A stretch of 64,000 nt of DNA from positions 744,001-808,000 of the forward strand of contig JALQBC010000003.1 of assembly GCA_023375675.1 (NCBI GenBank). The letters are read 5' to 3'. Under the pieces are notes generated by a model, which was not told the DNA's origin, ran no database searches, and was given only the letters and a program-made list of their open reading frames with translations. A program made the translations under genes and the position numbers. Below are positions 36,101-46,988 of this stretch, piece after piece (position 1 is the stretch's first letter; every line of letters begins with the position of its first letter). Source of the stretch: Cytospora piceicola (taxonomy: Eukaryota > Ascomycota > Sordariomycetes > Diaporthales > Cytosporaceae).

Positions 36101-38666
36101 CTCTGAGCTGGGATACCTCCAAAACCTGGTTCTCAGTAGCTTACTCGCCATGATGCCTACTTACCGCGACAACCGAAACCTCAAGATTGACACGTCCGTT
36201 GGCCACGGCGACGTCTTGGTCTCCTGCATCCAGAAGTCTTCTAGCCCTGCTGTGCAGAACTCGGCACTGCTCTTGGTCGCTAGCCTGGCAAAGACTGCTC
36301 CAGACGTTGTGTTGCACAGTGTCATGCCCATCTTCACTTTCATGGGAAGCTCTGTGCTTCGACAGAGCGATGACTACTCTGCGCATGTCATCAACCAGAC
36401 CATCCGGGAAGTAATTCCTCCACTGATCGAAACATACCGCAAGGGTAGAAGACATGTTGTTGCCAGTGCGTCAGAGCTTCTGGCTAGTTTCGTCATTGCC
36501 TACGAGCATATTCCCTCCCATAGGAAACAGGGTCTTTTCCTTGCGCTTGTGGAAAACCTAGGACCAGAGGACTTCCTCTACGCACTGATGGCTCTGTTTG
36601 TTGACAAGTATGGAACGTCGGATAATGTCCAGACTTTCACCGCCGATCTTCTGAACCACTTCGGCGTGGAGACACAACTCCAGACCCTGATCAAGTTCCT
36701 GGGTCTCGTGGCCGACATGTTCAAGCCGAAGCCCAACCTATCTACTGTCCTCTTCGGTAAGAAGGAAGGCGAGGAGGAAGTCAACAAGACCGCCCTGAAG
36801 CAGCTCACGCTGCTGCCTCACCTGCTGGCCAACCGATCGCTCAAGCGGGAAATCGGGAAGCTCGCGGAGCGTGACGATATGGAGACTGCGAAGATCAGGG
36901 AGCTTTACGCACAATTGTTGGAAGACGTTCTTACTATTGCGGACACCGTCAAGACGCGAAAGACACTGCATGCCCGCTGCGGAGATGCTCTGTCCAACTT
37001 GTTGAATCTCCTGTCAGTCAGCGAGTTCATCAAGTCGGTCGAGACGCTTCTCGACCGCCCGAACGTTGGACTCCGGCAAAAGGTGTTGCGTGCACTTGAA
37101 GTCCGCGTTGACAAGGAGCCACAGGGTGATGTCAAGTCAAGGACAGCTCTTCTGGCCTTCTTGCCTCAGCTTACCGCTGTCATCAGAGACGCGGACGACA
37201 TCCATTACAAGCACACTGCCGTTACATGTGTCGACAAGATCTCTGAGAAGTACGGCAAGAAGGACTTGGAGGCCGTTGCGGCGGCCGCCTCAACCATTGC
37301 CGGCAAGCAATGTCTTGGCCAAGATGATAGGCGTCTCCGTATCATGGCTCTCCTCTGCCTTGCGTCACTGGTCGATGTATTGCAAGATGGCATCGTCCCA
37401 GTCTTGCCAACTGCCATTCCCAAGGCTTTGGAATACCTGAGCAACTCGCTCGATGGCGAGGACACTGATGTCGAGCTGCACAACGCATGCTATGCTCTGA
37501 TGACGGCGTTGGCTCAGCACCTGCCGTACATGATCTCTGGGGCCTACCTGGATCAGCTGTTGGCTATCTCCAACAGGTCTGCAGAGGCTCCCCTCGACGA
37601 GGATGTACACGATAACAGGAAGGAATGCTTGCATTTCCTTGCCAAGCAGCTGGATGCCAAGGTGCTATTTACGGCATTGCAGAAGAACTGGGCTTCTGCA
37701 ATGGGCGCTGGTCACTCGGTAAGCATATCTCTGCCCCCAGACTTGTCTCTCACGGCAACTAACCAAATGCAGGCTATCGGCGAGTTTGTTGATATCCTCG
37801 GCTTGGGTATTGAAAAGCATACCAAGGCATCAGTTGCCAAGAACGTGTCTTCCCTATCAGCCATCTTCCTCGGAGCCTTCGATCTCCGCCGCTTGGAGCA
37901 CGCCAAGTCGCCTGCCAGTGTCAAGGAACTGGCCAATCTGGAGGATTCAGTCAACGAGGTGGCCTTGAAGATGGTCTACAAGCTCAACGATGCTGCCTTC
38001 CGACCAATCTTCTCTCAGTTTGTGGACTGGTCTACAGCGTTGCCAAAATCAGACGCCCTCGGCACCACACTCCGACAACAAAGTGTGGTCGGCTTCTTCG
38101 ACAAGTTCTTCGACAACCTCAAGTCCATCGTGACAAGCTACGCCACGTACGTGGTGGACCCGACAGCCAAGATCCTGAAGGAGACCAACCCCAAGGACGC
38201 AGAACAGCTCGAGCTCTGGAAGCGCGTCCTCAAGACGCTGACCAGGTGCTTCGAGCACGACCAAGACGACTTCTGGCAGGCCCCTGCGCACTTCAGCGCC
38301 ATCGGCCCCATCCTCATCGAGCAGTTCCTGCACGCGCCCCACCTGGACGTCACGGAGGAGCTCATCCCCGCCGTGGTGGAGCTCGCGGCCTCGGCCGACT
38401 CGCAGGAGCACCAGAAGGAGCTGAACGCGGCGCTGCTGAAGCACCTGCGCTCCGAGACCGCGGCCGTCCGGCTGGCGGTGGTCAAGTGCGAGCAGGCGCT
38501 TGTGGACAAGGTGGGAGAGGAGTGGCTGTCCATGCTACCCGAGATGCTGCCCTTCATCAGTGAGCTACAGGATGACGACGATGAGATTGTGGACAGGGAG
38601 ACGCATAGGTGGATCGTCAAGATCGAGGGTGTGCTGGGTGAGAGCCTGGATTCTATGTTGCAGTAA
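33177..38666 (+). CDS. UTP10: Utp10, U3 snoRNP/SSU processome HEAT-repeat protein
   Basis: Large nucleolar scaffold of the t-UTP subcomplex, needed for rDNA transcription and 18S pre-rRNA processing (human HEATR1). Exons 33177–33556, 33611–37718 and 37773–38666 give 1793 residues, as expected for fungal Utp10. The N-terminus SSLAAQLAQIAANSKSTLNV and the segments LMPAIKAVEWLIRRFRIHEY and YRFLDPYVRSLT are strongly conserved in the family as I know it. The rest is helical-repeat sequence, with the BP28CT-type C-terminal region around 1590–1680 (RQQSVVGFFDKFFDNLKSIV). Intron 2 (37719–37772) is 54 nt and free of stops, so a naive reading adds 18 residues; GTAAGC, a CTAAC branch and CAG, and the continuity NWASAMGAGHS–AIGEFVDILG, support splicing. 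An upstream TTG extends the frame, but the ATG is 33177. Confidence 0.95.
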
Positions 38667-38981
38667 GGGTAAGAGTACCTAGTAGGAGGAGGAGGCACCA
38701 AGTATCCACGGGTCAATGGAATGTAAAACATATTTGCCAGAGTAGAGTACAGTAGAGTGGGGGTTACGGATGTATGCTAAGCTTAGCCGAGACATTGATA
38801 CTAAAACCGTATTATGCTTAAACCCGTCCCGTTCATCCTACCTATGAATAGCGGTAGCTACGTGATACTGGAGGGCCCGACAGATGTCGCCGAGGAATGA
38901 CGAAACAGGTCCCGTCGGCATCACCGCCAACACAGACTTTGCCCGATTAAGACTTCGCCTTCGCTGTCTGGCACGTGTCTG

Positions 38982-39034
38982 GGGAGTTCTGGGGGGGTGT
39001 GGGGGGGGTGCCGTCTGGGGGGGGGGGAAGGGCG
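38982..39034 (+). repeat. Clustered G-tracts, potential G-quadruplex
   Basis: Five runs of 3 to 11 G in about 50 bp, separated by short loops. The pattern satisfies a standard G-quadruplex rule on the plus strand. Confidence 0.75.
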
Positions 39035-39200
39035 GAGACCGGGCGAGCGGGCTTTAACGGAGTTGGCGGTATTCTGCCGAGCGGACGCCGAGGCGCGATG
39101 AAAGACCGCTGCGGCCGACCGCCATCCTTGTATTTTTGCCCTCCCACCGAAAATGCGCGAAATGAGGCTCAAAAACGATCATCGGTTAGTGCCGTACACG

Positions 39201-39211
39201 ACACACACACA

Positions 39212-39244
<33 letters not shown>
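39201..39244. repeat. CA microsatellite
   Basis: About 22 AC units with one T interruption. Simple dinucleotide repeat in non-coding DNA. Confidence 0.9.
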
Positions 39245-40280
39245 GCTTGCGCACAGAGCACCGAGACACACTAACTGGTAGACCGCCAGCATGTGACCAG
39301 CATGTGACCAGCTCGTCAGGGTCGCCCTTCTAGCTGGCTTCTAGCTGTGTGGTCAAGCCCAGTTTGGCGCTGCCAAGCTGGCGGGAGAGAAAAAAAAAGT
39401 CGTTGGCCGCTATGACAACTTGACAGGCTTGCGTGAAATTATTATCTTCGGCCACCCAAACGGTGCCGTGTTCCCGCAGGTCAGGGGATTGTTATTCCCT
39501 CAGCGATGACGCGCTGCCATGCAGACAGCCCTATCAGGTCCTATCTTACAATCCTTGGTTGTGTGTATGTGCATGAACAGCTGCCGGAGCTGCCGGAGGG
39601 TGTCGGGGTGTAAGTGTGTGCGTGTGCGCGTATGTAGAAACTGTCAATGCTGACAAGTTGGACCCCGGGAAACATCGTGAGCCAGGGACGAATGCGATGC
39701 AATGCATTCTAAATGTGGAAAGAAAAAAAAAGGGAAGCCAAAACACATGGGAAATGAGGGTTTTGATTAGGAATTCTGACGTTCTCATTTGGTTTACCCC
39801 GGCGGAGGAGCAATGAAAATGGCGTCAAGGGCTCGTTCAAAACAGGGCCAGTGAAGCAGTTTAGCCTATCTACGTCCGTACAAAGCGCCGTGACCACGGA
39901 AACTGCCAGGTCTGCCCTTGCTTGGCCATCGAGACGAGTCTTCAACAGGAGTGGTGTGGAGTTGAGATCCGCTCGCTGCTTCGCGACAAGATGTCGAGTC
40001 AAGATGGAGTTATTACATACGCCTCTCACAGGCCCTGGGGTTTTTTTTTGGTATCCGTCATCGGGAAAAAATTGCGATGGGCCATGTGGATCTCCAGGCC
40101 TTCGGGAGATCCAGGGCGTCGGGGAACTTCCTGACGGCCCCGTGTAGGAACCATTACGGTCGTTGGGGGGGCTATTTAGGCACGTCTGTCTTTTACCTTG
40201 ATGACAAGAGGTTGCCCCTTCGTGTGTGTAAGATATATATCGTCACCTGTTAATTCGTGTGGTGTGAATATCGTACGAGT

Positions 40281-42183
40281 ATGTCTTCTGCAAGGCTGAG
40301 GTCACTCACCTCAAGGGGTTTACATGGATCCACCGGCCGGACAGGTCAGAGGGAGAGAGTCGTGATTCTAGGATCCGGTGAGTTATTAAAAAAATTCCTC
40401 AAGATCTGGGGAGGTCTCACTCGTGTGTGTGAGGCCTTCACAGTGAGATGAGACGATGATGATGATGAGAAGAAGAAGCCCTATACTGACAGCCATCTCA
40501 CAGGCTGGGCTGGTTATGCCTTTGCGAGGACGCTCGATCCGGCCAAGTATGAGCGGATTGTCGTCTCACCGCGCTCATACTTCGTCTTCACCCCCCTTCT
40601 CGCCTCAACCGCCGTCGGCACCCTCGAGTTCCGCGCCACGCTCGAGTCGGTGAGGAGGCTGGGAGACGTCAAGTTCCACCAGGGCTGGGCCGACGACGTG
40701 GACTTCGACAAGAAGACCATCCGCGTCGAGGAGAACCACATCGACGACCTGGCCACCAAGAAGGTGCTGCCGGCCCCCACGGCCACCCAGGGCACCAAGA
40801 GCTCCGACGTCCTCGTCGAGAGCCCCCAGCTGCCCAAGGGCCCCGTCACCGACGTCCCTTACGACAAGCTGGTCATCGCCGTCGGCGCCTACAGTCAGAC
40901 CTTCGGCATCGAGGGTGTCAGGCAGCACGCCCACTTCCTGAGGGACGTTGGTGATGCGCGGAGGATCAGGTTGAAGGTCCTGTCTCTGTTCGAGCAGTGC
41001 GCGAGCCCCAACATGTGTAAGTTCGACCCGCACCTCCCACGGCATATTCGTTCCCCATGGCGGCATGGGCACCGAGGTTTTTCTTCAAAATTTGCCACGA
41101 CAGGACAAGACGACGATGGATGTGCTGACCCCCCGCAAAACAGCCGATGAGGACCGCAAGAAGCTCCTGCACTTCGCCATCGTGGGCGGTGGCCCCACGG
41201 GCATCGAGTTCGCGGCGGAGCTGCACGACCTCATCCACGAGGACCTGAAGAAGATGTACGCCAACCTGCTGCAGTACGTGCAGATCACCGTGTACGACGT
41301 GGCGCCCAAGATCCTGCCCATGTTCGACCAGGCCCTCGCGTCCTACGCCATCAACCACTTCAGCCGCCAGAAGATCGCCGTCAAGACGGCCCACAGCATC
41401 CAGCGCGTGCGGCCCGACGCCAACGGCCTGGGCGGCGTGCTGCTCAAGATCAAGGAGTACGGCGACGAGGAGGTCGGCGCCGGCCTCGTCGTCTGGAGCA
41501 CCGGCCTCATGCAGAACCCCCTCATCGAGAAGCTGTCCCGCAAGACCATCGCCGGCCCCGACGCCTCCCGCGCCTTCCGCCTCGACAAGGACAAGAGGAC
41601 CGGCGGCGTCATCGTCGACGGCCAGCTGCGCGCCCGCATGGTCGACGCCGCGTCCACCCCGGGCGGCGACCCGGCGCCCCAAACCGCCGCCGCCCCCGGC
41701 ACCGTCGCCGCCGCGCCAGCAACACCCGCCAAGGCCGAGGTCCTCGACGGCGTCTACGTCATCGGCGACTGCTGCGTGGTCGACGGGCAGCCGCTCCCCA
41801 AGACGGCGCAGGTCGCCTCGCAGCAGGCGGCGTTCCTGTCCAACGTCTTCAACAAGGGCGCCGCCGCCGACGCCACCCCCTTCCTCTTCAAGAACCTGGG
41901 CACCATGACGTACCTGGGCAACTGGAAGGCGCTGTGGCAGAAGGACCGGACCGACCTGACGGGCCGGACCGCCTGGGTCCTGTGGAGGACCGCGTACATG
42001 ACGCGCAGCATGAGTATCAAGAACAAAGTAATGATACCGTTTTATGTGAGTATTACCCTCCTATCCCCGCACCCCCACCTTCTCCCTTCCCCGGATTAGA
42101 AATTATGTGGGGCCTCGACTAACGGTTTACCCTTACAGTGGTTCGTCTCTTGGTTGTTTGGAAGAGATATCTCCCGCTTCTAA
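40281..42183 (+). CDS. Rotenone-insensitive alternative (type II) NADH dehydrogenase, mitochondrial
   Basis: Single-subunit flavoenzyme passing electrons from NADH to ubiquinone without proton pumping. Exons 40281–40377, 40504–41016, 41144–42045 and 42139–42183 give 518 residues; introns are 126, 127 and 93 nt. The N-terminus is basic and Ser/Arg-rich (about 1–24), like a mitochondrial presequence. The FAD-binding GxGxxG is GSGWAG (31–36), the NADH-binding motif is AIVGGGPTGIEF (215–226), and VYVIGDC is the second FAD contact. The C-terminal tail (WKALWQ…WFVSWLFGRDI) is the amphipathic membrane anchor. No EF-hand is present, so it is not the calcium-binding external type; sequence such as PLLASTAVGTLEF makes me favour the internal NDI1-like class. 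An Ala/Pro-rich loop of about 30 residues (about 370–402) interrupts the second FAD region. The tiny last exon (45 nt) is easily missed. Confidence 0.9.
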
Positions 42184-42912
42184 GTTATGCATGCAGTTGG
42201 GCTCGGTCTGGTAGTGGGGGCTTAAAGGAAGAAGCGCATGGAAACCATGCCTGGACGGGTTTGATTTGGTTGATGCGGTTCGATGGATTGAGGGCATCAC
42301 GGTAGCGTCGTTTCTTGTGTGTCATCACCGTGTGACAATGTATAGTTTGTATATGGAGTCCTTACGAGGGCGAGAAAGCATGGAAGGATAGTTATACTGG
42401 AAAGGCAATTTTGATTCTTCATATCACCTGGAACCGCCCGGCTGCCCCATGACCGCAGACACTAATGCAACACTGAAAGTGCACTCAAGACAAGGCTTTT
42501 ATTGGTAAGTCGACGACCTGTCAACCTACCCCAGGGTATCTCATCTATCTGTCTGATTCACCAGCACCTGACGAAATGTTTCTGTTGGAAGACATCTCTT
42601 GCAGAAGCAGCTGTCCAGATAATCAAATGTGGGATGTTCGTCCCAACATCTTTCTCAAAATCGCATCATTACGCCCCTTTTATGGCACGGTCTTTTTCAA
42701 ATTCCCCATTTCTCCTTCTTCCTTTCTTCATTTCTTCTTATTTTCTGGTGGGGGTTTTTCCTTTTGGTGTTTCTACGTATGCTGTTGTTACTGTTTTGAT
42801 CCCAAAACATATCCCCGTCCCCACGCTTTACTGTGCGGGTGCCTCCAGTTTTTTTTTTTGGCGAAAAGTGCAGAGCATGGCGTGAACTTGAAGACGTAGT
42901 CCGTGCTCATCA
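42184..42912. other. Convergent spacer
   Basis: 729 bp between the 3' ends of the dehydrogenase and the disordered protein. T-rich on the plus strand around 42700–42760 and 42846–42860. No gene seen. Confidence 0.65.
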
Positions 42913-44469
42913 CTAACGGTTATTGGGCAAATAGTGGTTATCCCAGAAGTCCTTGAAAGCTGCGTCATTGAAGGGGTCCTGCGAGCTCTGAGCAGACTGG
43001 GCCGACTGGGCCGACTGCTGTCCAGTGTCACCGCCGGAGGGATGAGCAGCCTGGGGGAGTTGTTGACCACCAATGTTGCCGATTGACTGGCCAGGCTGCC
43101 GGACGGACTGAGCAGTCGGTCCAGAACCAAATCCAGCAAAGGAAGGGGCGGCACCGGAGCCTCCACGTTGAAGGGGCTGGCTATTGAGACTGGCCTGGGC
43201 TTCGATGGCCGGATGAGCAGCCGCACCCTGAGCCTGCTGAGGTTGACCATGGGTGAGAGGCCGGACAGCGGGCGGCTGGTAGGACTGAGAAGGGCCAGAT
43301 GCGGGCTGGGCAGCACCGACAGGGCGCTGGCCGAAGCCGACGCTCTGCTGGCCGACGGGCTGGGTTCCAGACTGAATGGCATCGGGACGCTGGTTGTGGG
43401 CCTGGCCTTGCATGGAAACACCCGAGGTTGGAGCGGGACGGGCGGCCGGCTGGGCACGAATGTTCGCCTGATTAGAAGTTCCAATGGACGCAGTGACAGA
43501 AGCGCCGTCCTGGGCAGGACGGTTGTTGGCTCGAGTCTGTACAAGTGCTCCGACAGAAGAAGCAGCAGGAGTACGCATTGCAGGCTCCGTGTTTGGGCCG
43601 AGAGCATCGCTGTGCGCATGACCTGGAGTTGCAGCAGAAGCAAGAGCAGATCGACGCTTCACCTCCGCTTCGTTGTCCTCCTCAAGATCCTTGATCCAGT
43701 CCTCGCTTCTGTAGACCGGCGCAAGCTCAGACGGGTTGGTAGGCAGGGGACGCGGAGACTCAGCCCATCGGGAGGCAAACAGGCCATGGTTGGTGCCAGT
43801 CTTGGACTGGGTATTCTTGGAGTCGTCGATGTCCATGGGTGTACCAGAATTGTCTGTAACACCATTTCCTTGCGCGGCCTTCGAGACACCAGACTGGTCG
43901 CCCCATCGGGAAGCCATCAGACTGCGGCCTGGGCTAGGTGGGTCGGTAGCAGTGTTTCTGGACTGAGCGGGCTGGTCAAGCTCCATAGGTCCACCGCCAC
44001 TGATGATGTTCGCATCCTGGGCAACTGTCTTCTGAGAAATAGGAGCACCATGGGTACCATTAGTGCTAGAGACAGCAGCGGAGCCACCGGTAGAAACCGT
44101 TGTCTTCTTCTTATTGTTCACGAATGCGTAGAACTCATCAGAGGTTGCAAGGGGAGCGGCCGATCCATTGCGAGCGGTGGTTCCACCAGACCAAGCAGTG
44201 TGGTTGCCGCCGAAGCCACCGGGTCCACCTCTAGCGGGAGTGGGAGGATTGCCACGACCACGGCCAGCTGTAAACATGTTATTGATGGGGTTGTTGACGT
44301 TGCGAGCAGGGCTTGGAGAGGCGCTGCCGCGACCGCGGCCGCCACCAGCACCAGTACCAGCCCTACCACCTCTGGCACCATGGCCACGAGAGTCGGGTGA
44401 ACGGCTGGTGAAAGCAGCATGAGCCGCGCGGGCCTCGGCCAGCTTGTTTGGGTCGTTCCATCCAGACAT
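42913..44469 (-). CDS. Intrinsically disordered RGG/ASRW-repeat protein, unknown function
   Basis: Single-exon frame of 518 residues; I do not recognise a named family. The N-terminus (MSGWNDPNKLAEARAAHAAF) looks folded or helical. An Arg/Gly-rich stretch follows (about 28–80, with GHGARGGRAG, GGGRGRGS, AGRGRGNPP) of the sort that binds RNA. Two short related motifs recur, MASRWGD (185–191) and FASRWAES (231–238). A small ordered patch, VYRSEDWIKDLEEDNEAEVKR, follows near 255–275. The rest is Gln/Ala/Pro/Ser-rich, ending in a conserved-looking patch (DPFNDAAFKDFWDNHYLPNN). The frame is unbroken and the antisense frame is a GC shadow. RNA binding or condensate behaviour is an inference from composition only. 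Confidence 0.75.
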   Translation of the reverse strand: MSGWNDPNKLAEARAAHAAFTSRSPDSRGHGARGGRAGTGAGGGRGRGSASPSPARNVNNPINNMFTAGRGRGNPPTPARGGPGGFGGNHTAWSGGTTARNGSAAPLATSDEFYAFVNNKKKTTVSTGGSAAVSSTNGTHGAPISQKTVAQDANIISGGGPMELDQPAQSRNTATDPPSPGRSLMASRWGDQSGVSKAAQGNGVTDNSGTPMDIDDSKNTQSKTGTNHGLFASRWAESPRPLPTNPSELAPVYRSEDWIKDLEEDNEAEVKRRSALASAATPGHAHSDALGPNTEPAMRTPAASSVGALVQTRANNRPAQDGASVTASIGTSNQANIRAQPAARPAPTSGVSMQGQAHNQRPDAIQSGTQPVGQQSVGFGQRPVGAAQPASGPSQSYQPPAVRPLTHGQPQQAQGAAAHPAIEAQASLNSQPLQRGGSGAAPSFAGFGSGPTAQSVRQPGQSIGNIGGQQLPQAAHPSGGDTGQQSAQSAQSAQSSQDPFNDAAFKDFWDNHYLPNNR

Positions 44470-45160
44470 CGTGTGTGTTTGTTGACGTTTGGTCTGGATA
44501 TGCTTGGATGATGGTGACGTTGTCGCAATGTATCACCGTTGAGATCGCAAGGGAAGAACGGACAAGAGGAAGGGAGGGAAGGTGGTAAGTTGCAGCTTAT
44601 GAGCCGCAACAAGATTTTGCAATGTGTTGAGAAATGATTGAGACCTTCCTCAGATGACCAAGAGTGATGACCGTTTGTCCAATACGCGCTGAGGCCATGT
44701 AATGGACAAAGGGTGATGAATGAGGAAAAGAGTACAACGGGCAGTGGAATCTTTCAGAGAAAACGACTTGGTATAGACCACAAAGCTCCCAGAAGGAGAA
44801 TGAATGCTTGGATGTGGTTGCCTTTGGGCTCCAAGGTTTTTTGTTCAGGCTGGTTGATATGGTGTTGATGTTGAAGAAGGTGAAAGGTGCAGGTGGTTAG
44901 ATGGGAGGTTGCAGTTAGGTCAACAAAGCAGGTCTAAGTACTTAGATATCCCACCCAAGTCCAGGTTAATTTGGATTATGTCCGACGTACAGAGTTTGGG
45001 TACCTCTTAGACAATGTATTCACAGTGAGGGGCCGCAGTATCGCGACTTGTGGAAGGAGCAAGATGGGCAGCTACTTACTGCCTATCCGGGAAGGGGCAA
45101 TCTGGCGGCTAAGGGGAAAGGGGACCAGACACTCATATATTGCTTTGTCACGGGTATGTC

Positions 45161-45178
45161 TACCTAGGTACCTAAGTA
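45161..45178. repeat. TACCTAGGTA palindrome with an overlapping variant
   Basis: Exact copy at 45161–45170, immediately overlapped by the one-mismatch copy TACCTAAGTA (45169–45178), repeating the overlapped geometry seen at 24339. Confidence 0.9.
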
Positions 45179-45376
45179 TGTAGTTACCTTCGAAATTGAA
45201 ATGCCAATGTAGAGATGCGTCTTGTGAGGCGAGTTCTGAAAGGGGATGCAGTACTCGAGACAATGTCCTCTTTGCAGCTTCATTCTCTCCTACTTTGGAT
45301 GGAATGATGCCGGGTAAAAACATACGCCCAAACGTAGAGACACCCCCTTCTATCAATCACAGTATTTGGATACCAA

Positions 45377-45386
45377 TACCTAGGTA
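45377..45386. repeat. TACCTAGGTA palindrome
   Basis: Exact copy 3' of POP3, about 200 bp from the previous one. Confidence 0.9.
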
Positions 45387-45551
45387 ATCTTCAACGTTCC
45401 GCACTCCATCCCAATCCAACACGAGCAATTTCTAAAGAGTATTGACACCGTGCATATCCATAGGCAGCAACTAAGGACGACCGACTTGAATGGTTTGCTG
45501 GCAGCAGAGGTCTGGCCGCGTTTTTACATATGGAGATAACATACTTTGGAC

Positions 45552-46455
45552 TCATACCTTCTTCTGACGCTTAGTTCCAATGGGTGCCTGGATGGTATTG
45601 ATCTTGGTCTCGTAGAACTTCACCCCAAGAGTCTCCCCAAGCCAAGGGGCCTCAACCGGAGGCACCCGCTCCCGCACGAAATCAACCAATGCCTTCGACT
45701 GAGCCGTATCGTCCACCCGGAGAGCCAAGCTCGATACCCTCGGGATCCCAAGACACGCACCGAGCTTTTCCTCAAAGGACTTAGAGAACCCGACGAGTCG
45801 AACAGGCTCCTCGAGCTGCTGGGACCTTGACGCCACGGCGACCATCTGTGGGAAGTGACTGAAGAACGCTGATGGCGGCCCGGATCGAGCCACGAAAATA
45901 ACGGAATATGGAACCGGCCGGGTAGAGTCTTTGACATTGTCAGCCACGCCGTCTTTTGTCCTGGGCGAAGCGGCTGCACTGGATTCGAGATTCCTAGTAA
46001 TGTTGCTCAAACCGACGTCCACGGAGCCAGCCACAACTGGTGGTGGTGGCACTACTAATTCGGCTTGTGGCTCGTCCCCATGGTTGCGTTTCCTTTTCCG
46101 GACCTTGCTGCGCTTGCCCTTGGACGGTTGAATATAGGCCTTTCGATACTGGCTGATAGGCGAAAGATGGCTATGGTGTATGCCTGTCAGCCCCTGCGGT
46201 CATATGCATCGGGATCACAAACGAAATTTGGGCCAAACGTTGCGTGAGACATACTTGCAAAGTAGATCTAGGATTTCATCCTGATCTTGTTGTGAGATTT
46301 TTGGCCTTTTCAAATTTGTTAGCCCCTGGTTTCTAACGACGGAGGGGCGTGAGGGTCGGGCAGGTAGTAAAGCAGTGGTAAAGCATTGAAAGAATTTACC
46401 ATTGGACACTGGAGAAAGGGGTGTCGAGCTGGTGTACCAGCTTGGTCTTCTCCAT
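45552..46455 (-). CDS. POP3: RNase P/RNase MRP subunit Pop3
   Basis: Protein subunit shared by RNase P (tRNA 5' processing) and RNase MRP (pre-rRNA A3 cleavage). Three exons are needed: 46455–46400, 46305–46255 and 46170–45552, giving 241 residues. The spliced N-terminus reads MEKTKLVHQLDTPFSSVQW, PKISQQDQDEILDLLC and NHLSPISQYRKAY across the two junctions, which is the pattern I know from fungal Pop3. A basic segment follows (SKGKRSKVRKRKRNH), then an L7Ae-like core (SVIFVARSGPP; LVGFSKSFEEKLGACLGI; LGVKFYETKINTIQAP). Intron 1 ends in an unusual AAG acceptor after a GGCTAACA branch. At the stop, AAGAAG is followed by GTATGAG, a good donor, so a further small exon is possible. Exons 1 and 2 are too short to appear as open frames. 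Confidence 0.85.
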
Positions 46456-46978
46456 TTTCAGAAGTGTGGACTTGAGCCCTTCCAAAGCGACTTAAGACAA
46501 ATAGAGAGCACGTATTCCTCGAGCCGTTCACAAGTGTTTGTCCGCTACGGGGTTCCTCATGTGTGTGTTTTCAGAGACTGAATGAAACTGAATGAGCAGA
46601 TCGCTTCCAGGGTTAGGGCTTAGCGGGAGACGAACGAAGGTTATCAAAGGCTGGTCAGCAGCATCACAACGATCATGGGGTCCTCGTGTCCCTCAGAAAT
46701 ACTGGTGGTAAAATCCATAGGGTTTAGGAATACTTAGGTACAGGAGTGTGTCTGATGCTATTTCTTCTCGAAGTCAAGTGTGGTTTATCTCGAGCTGTAC
46801 CATGTACACAGCTACAGACTGCATAAGGCTGGCTCATCCTGTGACTCCACCAGGAGGAGGCCAGGTTACCCCAACAACTCTCTCCGATAGCTCTGTCATA
46901 ATCGCGTGGGAGCTTATGATAGAAGATAGACCGGACAAGCCTGACCTCACAGGGGACGAAACAAGATACCATATTACC

Positions 46979-46988
46979 TACCTAGGTA
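46979..46988. repeat. TACCTAGGTA palindrome
   Basis: Exact copy embedded in a longer symmetrical run (ACCTACCTAGGTACCTAGG), again with a partly overlapping second unit. Confidence 0.9.

Larger units (their letters stand above)
38667..40280. other. Spacer between UTP10 and NADH dehydrogenase, with simple repeats
   Basis: About 1.6 kb without a gene. It holds G-tracts (38982–39034), a CA microsatellite (39201–39244), scattered homopolymer runs and presumably the promoter of the downstream dehydrogenase. No coding frame stands out. Confidence 0.65.
44470..45551. other. Spacer with two TACCTAGGTA copies
   Basis: Upstream region of the disordered-protein gene and 3' flank of POP3, about 1.1 kb. 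Its first 500 bp are pyrimidine-rich on the minus strand, as in a leader. Palindromes are listed separately. No gene seen. Confidence 0.65.

Noticed and set aside
43168..44400. 410-codon plus-strand frame opposite the disordered-protein gene
   Set aside because: Shadow of the minus-strand gene; composition dominated by Arg/Ser/Gly and no conserved motif.
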